From positions 62,001 to 126,000 of the forward strand of contig NZ_CDHO01000003.1 in assembly GCF_001006785.1 (NCBI RefSeq): a stretch of DNA of 64,000 bases, read 5' to 3'. Positions 7,880-16,489 of the stretch are shown in pieces. A program made the translations under genes and the position numbers. Positions within the stretch are counted from its first letter, which is position 1, and each line of letters begins with the position of its first letter. A model generated the notes under the pieces. It was not told where the DNA came from. It made no database searches and saw only the letters and a program-made list of their open reading frames with translations. Origin of the DNA: Hyphomicrobium_B sp001006785. Lineage in GTDB: Bacteria; Pseudomonadota; Alphaproteobacteria; Rhizobiales; Hyphomicrobiaceae.

Positions 7880-9219
7880 CGGCGTGTCCCACGGAGCTTG
7901 GCCTTCTTGATCAGGCCTTCATACTGTTGGGCGATGAGGTGGCCCTGGATCTGAGACACCGTATCCATCGTCACGCTGACCGCGATCAGCAGCGAGGTGC
8001 CACCGAAGTAGAGCGGGATGCCGGCATACGACGTCAGAATTTCAGGCAGGACGCAGACTGCAGCCAGGTAAAGAGCGCCGACGACGGTAATGCGGGTCAT
8101 CACGTAGTCGATGTATTCCGCAGTCTTCTCGCCAGGACGAATGCCAGGCAGAAAGCCGCCGTATTTGCGAAGGTTGTCGGCCGTCTCTTTCGGATTGATG
8201 ACGACAGCCGTGTAGAAGAACGTGAAGAAGATGATCATCGCGGCATAGATCGCGACGTGCAGCGGCTGCCCGCTTCCGAGCATCGCGACGGCGGTATTCA
8301 GCCACTCCGGTCCCTGGCCCGCGGTGAACTGCGCGACAGTGATCGGCAGCAACAGCAGCGATGACGCGAAAATCGGCGGAATGACGCCCGACGGATTGAG
8401 CTTCAGCGGCAGATGCGAAGCTTCGCCTTGGAACATCTTGTTGCCGACCTGGCGCTTCGGATACTGCACCAGAAGGCGTCTCTGAGCCTGCTCGCAGAAC
8501 ACGATCGCCGCGACGACCGCGAGAGCGAGCACGATGAAGAACAGCAAAATCGCAGGCGAGATCGAGCCCGTGCGCGACAGCTCGAACAGCTGCACGATAG
8601 CTCCGGGAATGCCGGCTACGATGCCTGCGAAGATGATCAAGGACGTGCCGTTGCCGACGCCGCGCTGTGTCACCTGTTCGCCAAGCCACATCAGGAACAC
8701 GGTGCCGCCGACCAGCGTGATGACCGTCGTCGCGCGGAAGAACATGCCGGGTTCCAGCACGACCGCGCCGGCCGAATTCTGCGATCCTTCAAGACCGACC
8801 GCGATGCCGTAGGCCTGCAGCGCCGCCAGAATGACCGTGAGGTAGCGCGTATACTGGTTGATCTGCTTGCGGCCCGCCTCGCCTTCTTTCTTCAAGGCTT
8901 CGAGCTTCGGCGAGATCGACGTCATCAACTGCATGATGATCGACGCCGAGATGTACGGCATGATGTTCAGCGCGAAAATCGCGAGGCGCTCCAGCGCGCC
9001 GCCCGAGAACATGTTGAACATGCCGAGGATGCCGCCGGCCTGCGACTTGAACGTCTCGGCGAACGCCGCCGGGTTGATGCCGGGCATCGGAATGAAGGTG
9101 CCGAGACGATAGACGATGAGGGCGCCGAGGGTGAACCACAGGCGCCGCTTCAGATCCTCCGCCTTCGCGAAAGCGCTAAAATTCAGGTTCGAAGCGAGCT
9201 GCTCGGCAGCGGAAACCAT
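7876..9219 (-). CDS. secY: Protein translocase subunit SecY
   Basis: Channel-forming subunit of the SecYEG translocon in the inner membrane. 447 residues with ten predicted membrane spans; the signature GTFIPMPGIN lies in the first loop and ISASIIMQLMTSISPKLEALKKEGEAGRK in TM2/loop, and the cytoplasmic tail ends AKLRGTRR. It sits downstream of rplO in the spc operon. Confidence 0.97.
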   Translation of the reverse strand: MVSAAEQLASNLNFSAFAKAEDLKRRLWFTLGALIVYRLGTFIPMPGINPAAFAETFKSQAGGILGMFNMFSGGALERLAIFALNIMPYISASIIMQLMTSISPKLEALKKEGEAGRKQINQYTRYLTVILAALQAYGIAVGLEGSQNSAGAVVLEPGMFFRATTVITLVGGTVFLMWLGEQVTQRGVGNGTSLIIFAGIVAGIPGAIVQLFELSRTGSISPAILLFFIVLALAVVAAIVFCEQAQRRLLVQYPKRQVGNKMFQGEASHLPLKLNPSGVIPPIFASSLLLLPITVAQFTAGQGPEWLNTAVAMLGSGQPLHVAIYAAMIIFFTFFYTAVVINPKETADNLRKYGGFLPGIRPGEKTAEYIDYVMTRITVVGALYLAAVCVLPEILTSYAGIPLYFGGTSLLIAVSVTMDTVSQIQGHLIAQQYEGLIKKAKLRGTRR

Positions 9220-9359
9220 TGCTGTCTTCTCCTAAGCGCCGTCGCGGTGCTTTTGGAAGCAACACGTCAGCCTGGACCTGATGCCCGCGATCATGCGCGA
9301 GCCTCGGTCCGGATACGAGCACACGGGAGAACGACGCGCTATCGTCTCCCGCGCGATCG

Positions 9360-9911
9360 TTATTCCTCGGTTTTCGCGGCCGGCTTCTTGCCCGAAGCAA
9401 CTTTCTTCGCCGCAGATTTTTTGCGCTTCTCTTCGTCGGCCGCAATCACCTTGCGCTCGATCAGGCTGATGCTGCCACCGGCCTTTTCGACGGCGGCTTT
9501 CGCCTTCTGCGTCGCGTGATTGACGGTGATCGAGATCTTCGCCTTGATTTCGCCGTCGCCGAGCAAGCGCACGCCATCCTTGGGACGACGAACGATACCG
9601 GCTGCGACCAATGCGGCGAGATCGAGCGGCTTCGAACCGTCGAGACGCTTGTCGTCGATCGCCTGCTGCAGCGTGCCGACGTTGATCTCGTTGAAATCCT
9701 CAGGGCGCCACTTGTTGAAGCCGCGCTTCGGCAGACGGCGATGGAGCGGCATCTGACCGCCTTCGAAGCCGCCGATGGCAACGCCGGTACGGGCCGTCTG
9801 GCCCTTGCCGCCGCGGCCACCCATCTTGCCGAGACCCGAGCCGATACCGCGACCGATGCGGACGCGCGTCTTCTTCGAACCCGGATTATCTTTGATGCCG
9901 TTGAGCCGCAT
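9360..9911 (-). CDS. rplO: 50S ribosomal protein L15
   Basis: Late-assembly 50S protein. 183 residues against about 145 in E. coli: the core (RVGRGIGSGLGKMGGRGGKGQ-like region, then RLPKRGFNK) is standard, and the extra length is a Lys/Ala-rich C-terminal tail after residue 150 (RKKSAAKKVASGKKPAAK). Five bases after rpmD. Confidence 0.97.
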   Translation of the reverse strand: MRLNGIKDNPGSKKTRVRIGRGIGSGLGKMGGRGGKGQTARTGVAIGGFEGGQMPLHRRLPKRGFNKWRPEDFNEINVGTLQQAIDDKRLDGSKPLDLAALVAAGIVRRPKDGVRLLGDGEIKAKISITVNHATQKAKAAVEKAGGSISLIERKVIAADEEKRKKSAAKKVASGKKPAAKTEE

Positions 9912-9916
9912 AGTCG

Positions 9917-10108
9917 TTATTTCCCTTCTACGACCTGCACGAGATGCTGAACTTTCTTCAGCATGCCACGCACGGCCGGCGTATCTTCGAGCGTCGATTT
10001 GCGGCCAAGCTTATTGAGGCCGAGACCAATCAGCGTCTCGGTCTGCCGCTCGGGGCGACGGTTCGGGCTGCGAACCTGCTCCAATGTGATCGTTTTCTTA
10101 GCCGCCAT
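9917..10108 (-). CDS. rpmD: 50S ribosomal protein L30
   Basis: Small 50S protein of 63 residues with the conserved RSPNRRPERQTETLIGLGLNK-type core and end VRGMLKKVQHLVQV. In spc-operon position between rpsE and rplO. Confidence 0.96.
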   Translation of the reverse strand: MAAKKTITLEQVRSPNRRPERQTETLIGLGLNKLGRKSTLEDTPAVRGMLKKVQHLVQVVEGK

Positions 10109-10163
10109 ATCGTTACCTCAAGTCCATTTGTGAAGCGGCGCTTCGGCCACTCCGCCATACCTT

Positions 10164-10739
10164 TTAGGCGTCAGCGCCAGCATCGGCGGCAGCCGAGCCG
10201 TCACGGCGACGCGACACGATGTCGGAAACCTTCTTGTTGCGGCGGGCCGCAACGGCGCGGGGATTTTCCTGCGCCTTGAGAGCGTCGAACGTCGCGCGAA
10301 CGACGTTGTAGGGGTTCGTCGAGCCCATCGACTTGGCGACGACGTCATGCACGCCGACCATCTCGAACACGGCGCGCATGGCGCCGCCCGCGATGATGCC
10401 GGTACCGGCAGGCGCAGCGCGGAGAACGACTTTGCCCGATCCGTGACGGCCGACGCTGTCGTGATGCAGCGTACGCGCATCGCGAAGCGGCACGCGGAGC
10501 AGGTTGCGCTTCGCACCTTCCGTCGCCTTGCGGATGGCTTCCGGCACTTCGCGCGCCTTGCCATGCCCGTAACCGACGCGACCCTTCAGATCGCCGACGA
10601 CGACCAGCGCGGCGAAGCCGAACCGCTTGCCGCCCTTGACGACCTTGGCGACGCGATTGATGTGCACCAGCTTATCGGTGAACTCGCTGTCGCGCTCCTC
10701 GCGGTCTCTGCCACGGTCTCTCTGGGGTCCACGTGCCAC
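10164..10739 (-). CDS. rpsE: 30S ribosomal protein S5
   Basis: Decoding-fidelity protein with dsRNA-binding-like and S5 folds. The 191 residues include VVKGGKRFGFAALVVVGD and GSGKVVLRAAPAGTGIIAGG. The start is preceded by an Arg/Asp/Glu-rich segment. Loop residues in VKGGKRF are intact, so no sign of spectinomycin-resistance type change. Confidence 0.97.
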   Translation of the reverse strand: MARGPQRDRGRDREERDSEFTDKLVHINRVAKVVKGGKRFGFAALVVVGDLKGRVGYGHGKAREVPEAIRKATEGAKRNLLRVPLRDARTLHHDSVGRHGSGKVVLRAAPAGTGIIAGGAMRAVFEMVGVHDVVAKSMGSTNPYNVVRATFDALKAQENPRAVAARRNKKVSDIVSRRRDGSAAADAGADA

Positions 10740-10760
10740 GATTTCGTTCCTCTCGGGTCT

Positions 10761-11126
10761 TTAAAACTTCAATCCGCCTTCGCGGGCGGCATCGGCGAGC
10801 GCTTTCACGCGCCCATGAAAGAGAAAGCCGCCGCGATCGAAAATGACCTCGGTTACACCGGCCTTGACGGCGCGTTCGGCGACGAGCTTGCCGACGGCCG
10901 CAGCCGCAGCCTTGTCCGCGCCGGTCTTGCCCGAACTCTTGACGTCCTTCTCGAGCGTCGAAGCCGCGGCGAGTGTCACGCCCTTCACGTCGTCGATCAC
11001 CTGAGCGTAGATGTTCTCCGACGAGCGGTGAATCGAGAGCCGGGGACGGCCGTTCGCGCTCTTCTTCAAAGACCGGCGAACGCGCGCTTTGCGGTTCTTG
11101 AATTTGTCGTTGATGTTGGCCATCAT
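10761..11126 (-). CDS. rplR: 50S ribosomal protein L18
   Basis: 5S rRNA-binding protein. 121 residues with RRSLKKSANGRPRLSIHRSSENIYAQVIDD-like core and ending FDRGGFLFHGRVKALADAAREGGLKF. Two adjacent ATGs are possible (11126, 11123); the first has AGGA six bases upstream. Confidence 0.97.
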   Translation of the reverse strand: MMANINDKFKNRKARVRRSLKKSANGRPRLSIHRSSENIYAQVIDDVKGVTLAAASTLEKDVKSSGKTGADKAAAAAVGKLVAERAVKAGVTEVIFDRGGFLFHGRVKALADAAREGGLKF

Positions 11127-11134
11127 TGCCGTTC

Positions 11135-11677
11135 CTACTTCTTCTTGCCTTCCTTGCGGAAGATGTATTCGCCTTTATAGCGCACGCCCTTGCCCTGGTA
11201 GGGTTCGGGCTTGCGAGACGCGCGGATCACCGACGCCATCTCGCCGACCGCCTGCTTGTCGATGCCGGACACCGACAGAAGCTCCTGCTTAGCGCCGCCG
11301 ACCTTGACTTCGACGCCGGCCGGAACCTTCAGAACGACATCGTGGCTGTAGCCGACAGAAAGGGTAAGGGTGTCCTTGCCCTTCATCGCCGCCTTGAAGC
11401 CGACGCCATGGATCTCGAGATCCTGCTGGTAGCCTTCCGTGACGCCCTTGATGAGGTTCGCGATCTGCGTCCGCGACATACCCCATTTCGAACGTGCGAG
11501 CTTGGAATCCTCGAGGAGCGAGATATCGATCCCCTCGTCCGTACGCTGCACCTTCAAGGCGTCAGGAACCGTAAAGGCGAGTTCGCCCTTCGGGCCTTTC
11601 ATTTTCACGGTCTGGCCGCTGATCGTCGCCGTCACATTGGACGGGACGGGGACGGGCTTTTTACCGATGCGCGACAT
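11135..11677 (-). CDS. rplF: 50S ribosomal protein L6
   Basis: 50S protein near the factor-binding site. 180 residues; begins MSRIGKKPVPVPSNV and ends with the signature PEPYQGKGVRYKGE. Eight bases upstream of rplR in the spc operon. Confidence 0.98.
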   Translation of the reverse strand: MSRIGKKPVPVPSNVTATISGQTVKMKGPKGELAFTVPDALKVQRTDEGIDISLLEDSKLARSKWGMSRTQIANLIKGVTEGYQQDLEIHGVGFKAAMKGKDTLTLSVGYSHDVVLKVPAGVEVKVGGAKQELLSVSGIDKQAVGEMASVIRASRKPEPYQGKGVRYKGEYIFRKEGKKK

Positions 11678-11724
11678 GACTTCTCAAAACCTTGTTTCGT
11701 TCGGCCGGCGTGCCGGCCATAGCC

Positions 11725-12123
11725 TTAGAAGATGCTGCAGATGACTTCGCCGCCGACGTTCGCTTCGCGCGCCTTCGAGTCCGACATCACGCCCTTCGGC
11801 GTCGACAGAATTGCAACGCCCAAACCGTTCGCCACCGTCGGGATATCCTTGACGGGCGAGTAAACGCGGCGGCCCGGCTTCGAGATACGCTCGATCTCGC
11901 GGATCGCAGGTTGGCCATTGTAATACTTCAGCTCGATCTCGAACTGCGGGACTTCGCCCTTGAGTTCGACGCGGCTGTAACCACGGATGTAGCCTTCATC
12001 GGCGAGCACGTCGAGGACGCGCGCGCGGAGGCTTGAAGCAGGTGTTGCGACTTTCGGCCGGCGGCGCATCTGCGCGTTCCGGATACGTGTCAGCATATCG
12101 CCCAACGGATCATTCACGGACAT
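11725..12123 (-). CDS. rpsH: 30S ribosomal protein S8
   Basis: Primary 16S-binding protein and, in enterobacteria, the autoregulator of the spc operon. 132 residues: MSVNDPLGDMLTRIRNAQ at the start, and ILSTPKGVMSDSKARE near the end. Confidence 0.98.
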   Translation of the reverse strand: MSVNDPLGDMLTRIRNAQMRRRPKVATPASSLRARVLDVLADEGYIRGYSRVELKGEVPQFEIELKYYNGQPAIREIERISKPGRRVYSPVKDIPTVANGLGVAILSTPKGVMSDSKAREANVGGEVICSIF

Positions 12124-12135
12124 CGTGCGTTCCTT

Positions 12136-12441
12136 TTACCAGCTCGACTTAACCATGCCCGGGATACGCCCCTGGCTCGCCAACTCACGGAGCTGGTTGC
12201 GGCACATCTTGAGCTTGCGGTAGTTGCCGCGCGGGCGGCCGGTGATTTCACAGCGATTGCGGACGCGGACCTTCGAGCCGTTACGCGGCATCTCGGCGAG
12301 CTTCAACCGTGCGGCGAAGCGTTCTTCCGGCGTCTTCGTGGTGTCCTTGGCAAGCTCTTTGAGACGCTTGCGCTTCGGAGCCTGTGCCAACGCCATCTTG
12401 CGCCGGCGGTTGTTCTTTTCGATCGAACTGGTCTTTGCCAT
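12136..12441 (-). CDS. rpsN: 30S ribosomal protein S14
   Basis: Small-subunit head protein of the long, zinc-free class (101 residues; no CxxC pairs). Conserved RNRCEITGRPRGNYRKLKM and final GRIPGMVKSSW. Between rplE and rpsH. Confidence 0.98.
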   Translation of the reverse strand: MAKTSSIEKNNRRRKMALAQAPKRKRLKELAKDTTKTPEERFAARLKLAEMPRNGSKVRVRNRCEITGRPRGNYRKLKMCRNQLRELASQGRIPGMVKSSW

Positions 12442-12485
12442 TTCTTCTCCTCCAAAGGCCTTTCGGCTTCTGTCGCCGAGGTCCT

Positions 12486-13166
12486 CTAGCTGCGGAACGG
12501 GAAGTTGAAGCCCTTGAGCAATTCACGGGCTTCATCATCAGTGCGGGCCGATGTGCAAACGATCACATCGAGACCGAGAACGTTGTCGACCTTGTCGTAG
12601 TCGATCTCGGGGAACACGAGATGCTCCTTGAGGCCGGTCGCGTAGTTGCCGCGGCCGTCGAAGCTCTTCGGGTTCAGGCCGCGGAAGTCCTTCACGCGCG
12701 GCAGCGCGATCGTGACGAAGCGGTCGAGGAATTCATACATGCGGTCGCCGCGCAGCGTGACCTTGGCGCCGATCGCCATGCCTTCGCGCAGCTTGTAGGT
12801 CGCAATCGCCTTGCGGGCGCGGGTCACGACAGGCTTCTGACCGGAGATCAAGCCGAGATCGGTCGCTGCGTTGTCGACTTTCTTGCGATCGTTGACAGCT
12901 TCGCCGACGCCCATGTTGAGCACGATCTTCTCGATGCGCGGAATCTGCATGACGTTCGCGTAGCCGAACTTTTCCTTCAGCGCGTCGCGGACGACCTTCT
13001 CGTAATGCGCTTTGAGACGCGGCTTGTAATCCTTCGGACGCGGCGCTGCGGGAGCGCGCGGCTCGGAGGCAGCAGCCTTCGCGGCTTTCGCCTTCTTCGC
13101 GGCGCCGCCCTGGGCAGCCGCGCCTTGCGGCTTTGCAGCTTTCGCTGGTTTGTCTTTCTCAGCCAT
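12486..13166 (-). CDS. rplE: 50S ribosomal protein L5 with N-terminal extension
   Basis: 5S rRNA-binding protein in the central protuberance. The L5 core begins at about residue 46 (DYKPRLKAHYEKVVRDAL) and ends FNFPFRS. Ahead of it lies a 44-residue Ala/Lys/Pro-rich segment (MAEKDKPAKAAKPQG onward), so the protein is 226 residues against the usual 178-185. The extension is in frame, three bases after rplX, and no internal start with a good ribosome site is obvious at the core boundary, so I take it as translated. Confidence 0.95.
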   Translation of the reverse strand: MAEKDKPAKAAKPQGAAAQGGAAKKAKAAKAAASEPRAPAAPRPKDYKPRLKAHYEKVVRDALKEKFGYANVMQIPRIEKIVLNMGVGEAVNDRKKVDNAATDLGLISGQKPVVTRARKAIATYKLREGMAIGAKVTLRGDRMYEFLDRFVTIALPRVKDFRGLNPKSFDGRGNYATGLKEHLVFPEIDYDKVDNVLGLDVIVCTSARTDDEARELLKGFNFPFRS

Positions 13167-13169
13167 GGC

Positions 13170-13496
13170 CTAGTTCTTCTCCGGGATCTGCTCGCCCGAG
13201 CGTTTTGCGATGCGGACCTTCTTGCCGTCGGTCAGGACCTTGAAGCCGACGCGGGTCGGCTTGCCGTCCTTGGGATCCTCGACTGCGATATTCGACAGGT
13301 CGATCGGACCTTCCTTCGAAATGATGCCGCCTTCCTGGCTCGCCGACTGGCGCTGGTGACGACGCACCATGTTGACGCCGCGAACGAGCGCACGATGCTC
13401 ACCAGGGCGAACCTCGATGACTTCGCCGCTCTTGCCCTTGTCGCGGCCGGCGAGGACGACGACCTTGTCGCCCTTTTTGATTTTAGCAGCCGACAT
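13170..13496 (-). CDS. rplX: 50S ribosomal protein L24
   Basis: Assembly-initiator protein of the 50S subunit. 108 residues with the KOW segment KIKKGDKVVVLAGRDKGKSGEV and VRGVNMVRRHQRQ. Its ATG shares one base with the rplN stop (TGATG), implying coupled translation. Confidence 0.97.
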   Translation of the reverse strand: MSAAKIKKGDKVVVLAGRDKGKSGEVIEVRPGEHRALVRGVNMVRRHQRQSASQEGGIISKEGPIDLSNIAVEDPKDGKPTRVGFKVLTDGKKVRIAKRSGEQIPEKN

Positions 13497-13864
13497 CAGA
13501 GAACCTCCGGCGCAAGCGAAACGATCTTCATGTGGTTCTTGGCGCGAAGCTCGCGCGTGACGGGTCCGAAAATACGCGTTCCGACCGGCTCGCCGTTGGC
13601 GTTGATCAGCACGGCGGCGTTGCGGTCGAAGCGGATCAGCGAACCATCGGCGCGGCGGATGCCCTTCGCGACGCGGACGATGACGGCTTTCATCACCTGG
13701 CCCTTCTTGACGCGGCCTTTCGGGATCGCCTCCTTAACGGAGACGACGATGGTATCGCCGACGGTCGCGTATTTGCGTTTCGAGCCGCCCAGCACTTTGA
13801 TGCACTGAACGCGGCGCGCGCCCGAGTTGTCGGCGACGTCGAGATTGCTCTCCATCTGGATCAT
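13496..13864 (-). CDS. rplN: 50S ribosomal protein L14
   Basis: 50S interface protein. 122 residues, beginning MIQMESNLDVADNSGARRV and ending KIVSLAPEVL. A 143-base spacer (13865-14007) separates it from rpsQ and holds a small perfect hairpin TTGGGA/TCCCAA. Confidence 0.98.
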   Translation of the reverse strand: MIQMESNLDVADNSGARRVQCIKVLGGSKRKYATVGDTIVVSVKEAIPKGRVKKGQVMKAVIVRVAKGIRRADGSLIRFDRNAAVLINANGEPVGTRIFGPVTRELRAKNHMKIVSLAPEVL

Positions 13865-14007
13865 CGCGTCGTTCCTTCTCTTTCGGCTTCGTCGGAAGCC
13901 CTATTCTTGTTTGCCTTTGGGCTCGCGGGGTCTTGGGAAATATCCCAACGCTCCTACGGCTTCAAAGGCGCTCTCAAATCGAACCGCGTGAGAGCGAGGC
14001 TAACGCC

Positions 14008-14238
14008 TCACTGCGAAATCGCGATCCAACGTTTGTTCTTGGAAATCGGCCGGGTCTCTTCGATCGAAACCTGGTCGCCAACCTTGAACGAATTCTTCTC
14101 GTCATGCGCGTGATACTTCTTCGTACGACGCACCGTCTTCTTCAGCAGGGGATGCGTATAGCGGCGCTCGACCTGAACGACGATGGTCTTGTCGTTCTTG
14201 TCAGATACCACCACACCCTGCAACACGCGCTTCGGCAT
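14008..14238 (-). CDS. rpsQ: 30S ribosomal protein S17
   Basis: OB-fold 16S-binding protein, 76 residues: MPKRVLQGVVVSDKNDKT at the start and KVGDQVSIEETRPISKNKRW toward the end. Last gene of the S10-operon part. Confidence 0.97.
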   Translation of the reverse strand: MPKRVLQGVVVSDKNDKTIVVQVERRYTHPLLKKTVRRTKKYHAHDEKNSFKVGDQVSIEETRPISKNKRWIAISQ

Positions 14239-14252
14239 AATCTATATCTCCC

Positions 14253-14459
14253 TCACGCGCCTTTTCTGACGCTGCCAGCGCGCTTGGCGCTCGCCTCGGT
14301 TTTGATACGCGCGATATCGCGGCGGATGATCCGGATGCGCGCGGTGTTCTCAAGCTGACCCGAAGCCCGCTGGAAGCGCAGGTTGAACTGCTCCTTCTTG
14401 AGCTTCACCAGCTGGTCGTCGAGCTGATCGAGCGACATGCCTTTGAAATCGTCGGCCAT
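14253..14459 (-). CDS. rpmC: 50S ribosomal protein L29
   Basis: Exit-tunnel rim protein, 68 residues, two-helix hairpin with LVKLKKEQFNLRFQRASGQLENTARIR-like core and RRDIARIKT. Between rplP and rpsQ. Confidence 0.96.
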   Translation of the reverse strand: MADDFKGMSLDQLDDQLVKLKKEQFNLRFQRASGQLENTARIRIIRRDIARIKTEASAKRAGSVRKGA

Positions 14460-14475
14460 GGCTGTTCCTCAACTC

Positions 14476-14886
14476 CTATTCGAGACGCGTCACAACGCGC
14501 GTTTTGATCGGCAACTTCGCGGCGCCAAGGATCAGTGCTTCCTTGGCAACCTGCTGATTGAGACCGCCGAGTTCGAAAATGATGCGGCCCGGCTTCACGC
14601 GCGCCACCCAGAGCTCGGGCGAACCCTTGCCCGAACCCATGCGAACTTCAGCCGGCTTTTTCGACACCGGCACGTCCGGGAAGATGCGCAGCCACATGCG
14701 GCCGGCGCGCTTCGTGTGACGTGCGATGGCGCGGCGTGCGGCTTCGATCTGGCGCGCGGTCAGGCGCTCCGGCTCCATCGCCTTCAAGCCGACTTCGCCA
14801 TAGGCGAGCGTCGTGCCCGACTTGGCGGCGCCGTGAATGCGACCCTTGAACTGTTTGCGGAACTTCGTCCGTTTCGGTTGCAGCAT
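14476..14886 (-). CDS. rplP: 50S ribosomal protein L16
   Basis: 50S protein near the A site. 136 residues: MLQPKRTKFRKQFKGRI start, GRMWLRIFPDVPVSKKPAEVRMGSGKG centre. Immediately after rpsC. Confidence 0.98.
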   Translation of the reverse strand: MLQPKRTKFRKQFKGRIHGAAKSGTTLAYGEVGLKAMEPERLTARQIEAARRAIARHTKRAGRMWLRIFPDVPVSKKPAEVRMGSGKGSPELWVARVKPGRIIFELGGLNQQVAKEALILGAAKLPIKTRVVTRLE

Positions 14887-14908
14887 ATCTTAAGTGCCTC
14901 TCGGGTCC

Positions 14909-15736
14909 TTACGCTTCCGGCGTCGATGATCCGGCGTCTGACGCCGCAGGAGCGCTGCCGCCTGATCCGGGGCCACGTCCACCGCCACGTCCGCCACGGC
15001 CGGGACGGCGATTGCCGCGATCCTGACGGTCGCCATCGTCGCGACGCGGGCGCGGCGCGCCGCTTTCCTGCATTTCAGCAAGCTTCTTGTCGGCAGCCAT
15101 CGGATCGTGCTCGATGATCTCGCCCTTGAAGACCCAGACCTTGATGCCGATGATGCCGTAAGCCGTACGCGCAACGCCGTAACCGAAGTCGATGTCGGCG
15201 CGCAAGGTGTGCAGCGGCACGCGGCCTTCGCGATACCATTCCGTACGCGCGATTTCAGCACCGCCAAGACGGCCGGCGACGTTGATACGAATGCCGATGG
15301 CGCCGAGACGCAGAGCCGACTGAACGGCGCGCTTCATTGCACGGCGGAACGCAACGCGGCGTTCGAGCTGCTGGGCGATGCCTTCAGCGATCAGCGTCGC
15401 ATCGATCTCGGGCTTGCGGATCTCGAGAATGTTCAGGTGAACTTCCGAGCTCGTCAGCTTCGCGAGGTCGGCGCGCAGGCGCTCGATCTTCTCGCCCTTC
15501 TTGCCGATCAGGATGCCGGGGCGCGCGGTCTGCACCGTGACGCGGCACTTCTTGTGCGGGCGCTCGATGACGACCTTCGAAATGCCGGCCTCGCGCTGCT
15601 CTTTCATGATGTGATTGCGGATCGCGCGATCTTCATGCAGCAGCTTGCCGTATTCACCACGGGCCGCGAACCAGCGGCTGTCCCAGGTGCGGTTGATGCC
15701 AACGCGAAGGCCGACGGGATTGACTTTTTGACCCAT
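14909..15736 (-). CDS. rpsC: 30S ribosomal protein S3 with Gly/Arg-rich tail
   Basis: mRNA-entry protein with a KH domain (IGKKGEKIERLRADL, about residues 77-91) and S3 C-terminal domain. 275 residues against about 233 in E. coli. After residue 215 it runs into an acidic/basic then Arg-Gly-rich tail (RRPGRGGRGGGRGPGSGG) ending in Ala/Ser, a low-complexity RGG-type extension seen in some alphaproteobacteria. Confidence 0.97.
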   Translation of the reverse strand: MGQKVNPVGLRVGINRTWDSRWFAARGEYGKLLHEDRAIRNHIMKEQREAGISKVVIERPHKKCRVTVQTARPGILIGKKGEKIERLRADLAKLTSSEVHLNILEIRKPEIDATLIAEGIAQQLERRVAFRRAMKRAVQSALRLGAIGIRINVAGRLGGAEIARTEWYREGRVPLHTLRADIDFGYGVARTAYGIIGIKVWVFKGEIIEHDPMAADKKLAEMQESGAPRPRRDDGDRQDRGNRRPGRGGRGGGRGPGSGGSAPAASDAGSSTPEA

Positions 15737-15737
15737 A

Positions 15738-16187
15738 TTACTTGGCCTCCTTGGACTTCGCCTGAGCCTTGCCGGCAGCCGGCTTCTTAGCGGCCTTCTT
15801 CTTCTCGGTCTTTTCCTCTTCGACCTGACGGACGACGACGGTCAGCTGCGAGAAGGGCTTCAGGATCGCTGCGCCGCGGCCGCGGCCCCGGGCATGAAAA
15901 CGCTTCAAGACCATGTTCTTGCCGACATAAGCCTCGGCAACGACCAGATCGTTGACGTCGAGCGAGTGATTGTTCTCGGCGTTGGCGACAGCGCTCATCA
16001 CGCACTTGCGGACATCGCCCGCGATGCGCTTCTCGCTGAACTCGAGTTCGGCGAGCGCCTGTTCGACCTTCTTGCCCCGGATCAATCCCGCGACGAGGTT
16101 GAGCTTTTGCGGCGAGATGCGCAGCGACTTCGCAACCGCCTGGGCCTCGGTATCCGGGAGGCGCCGCTGATGGCTAGGCTTGCCCAT
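15738..16187 (-). CDS. rplV: 50S ribosomal protein L22 with Lys/Ala tail
   Basis: Tunnel-lining protein. Core of about 120 residues (AVAKSLRISPQKLNLVAGLIRG; ENNHSLDVNDLVV; ARGRGRGAAILKP) plus a 28-residue Lys/Ala/Glu-rich C-terminal tail. Its start shares one base with the rpsS stop, so translation is coupled. Confidence 0.97.
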   Translation of the reverse strand: MGKPSHQRRLPDTEAQAVAKSLRISPQKLNLVAGLIRGKKVEQALAELEFSEKRIAGDVRKCVMSAVANAENNHSLDVNDLVVAEAYVGKNMVLKRFHARGRGRGAAILKPFSQLTVVVRQVEEEKTEKKKAAKKPAAGKAQAKSKEAK

Positions 16188-16465
16188 TATCTCTTCACCG
16201 CTTTCTTATCGCCGCCGTGCCCGTGGAAAATGCGGGTCGGTGCGAATTCCCCGAACTTGTGGCCGATCATGTCTTCGGTCACGGCGACCGGAATATGCTT
16301 CTGCCCGTTGTGCACGCCGAAGGTCAGGCCGACGAACTGAGGCAAGATGGTGGAGCGGCGGCTCCAGATCTTGATCACCTCGTTGCGCCCCGACGAGCGC
16401 GACTTCTCCGCCTTCTTCAGGAGGTAGCCGTCGACGAACGGGCCTTTCCAGACTGAACGTGTCAA
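16187..16465 (-). CDS. rpsS: 30S ribosomal protein S19
   Basis: Small-subunit head protein. 92 residues: MTRSVWKGPFVDGYLLKKAE start, NGQKHIPVAVTEDMIGHKFGEF near the C-terminus. Confidence 0.98.
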   Translation of the reverse strand: MTRSVWKGPFVDGYLLKKAEKSRSSGRNEVIKIWSRRSTILPQFVGLTFGVHNGQKHIPVAVTEDMIGHKFGEFAPTRIFHGHGGDKKAVKR

Positions 16466-16489
16466 AGTCGAATCTCCTTCAATTCGCCG

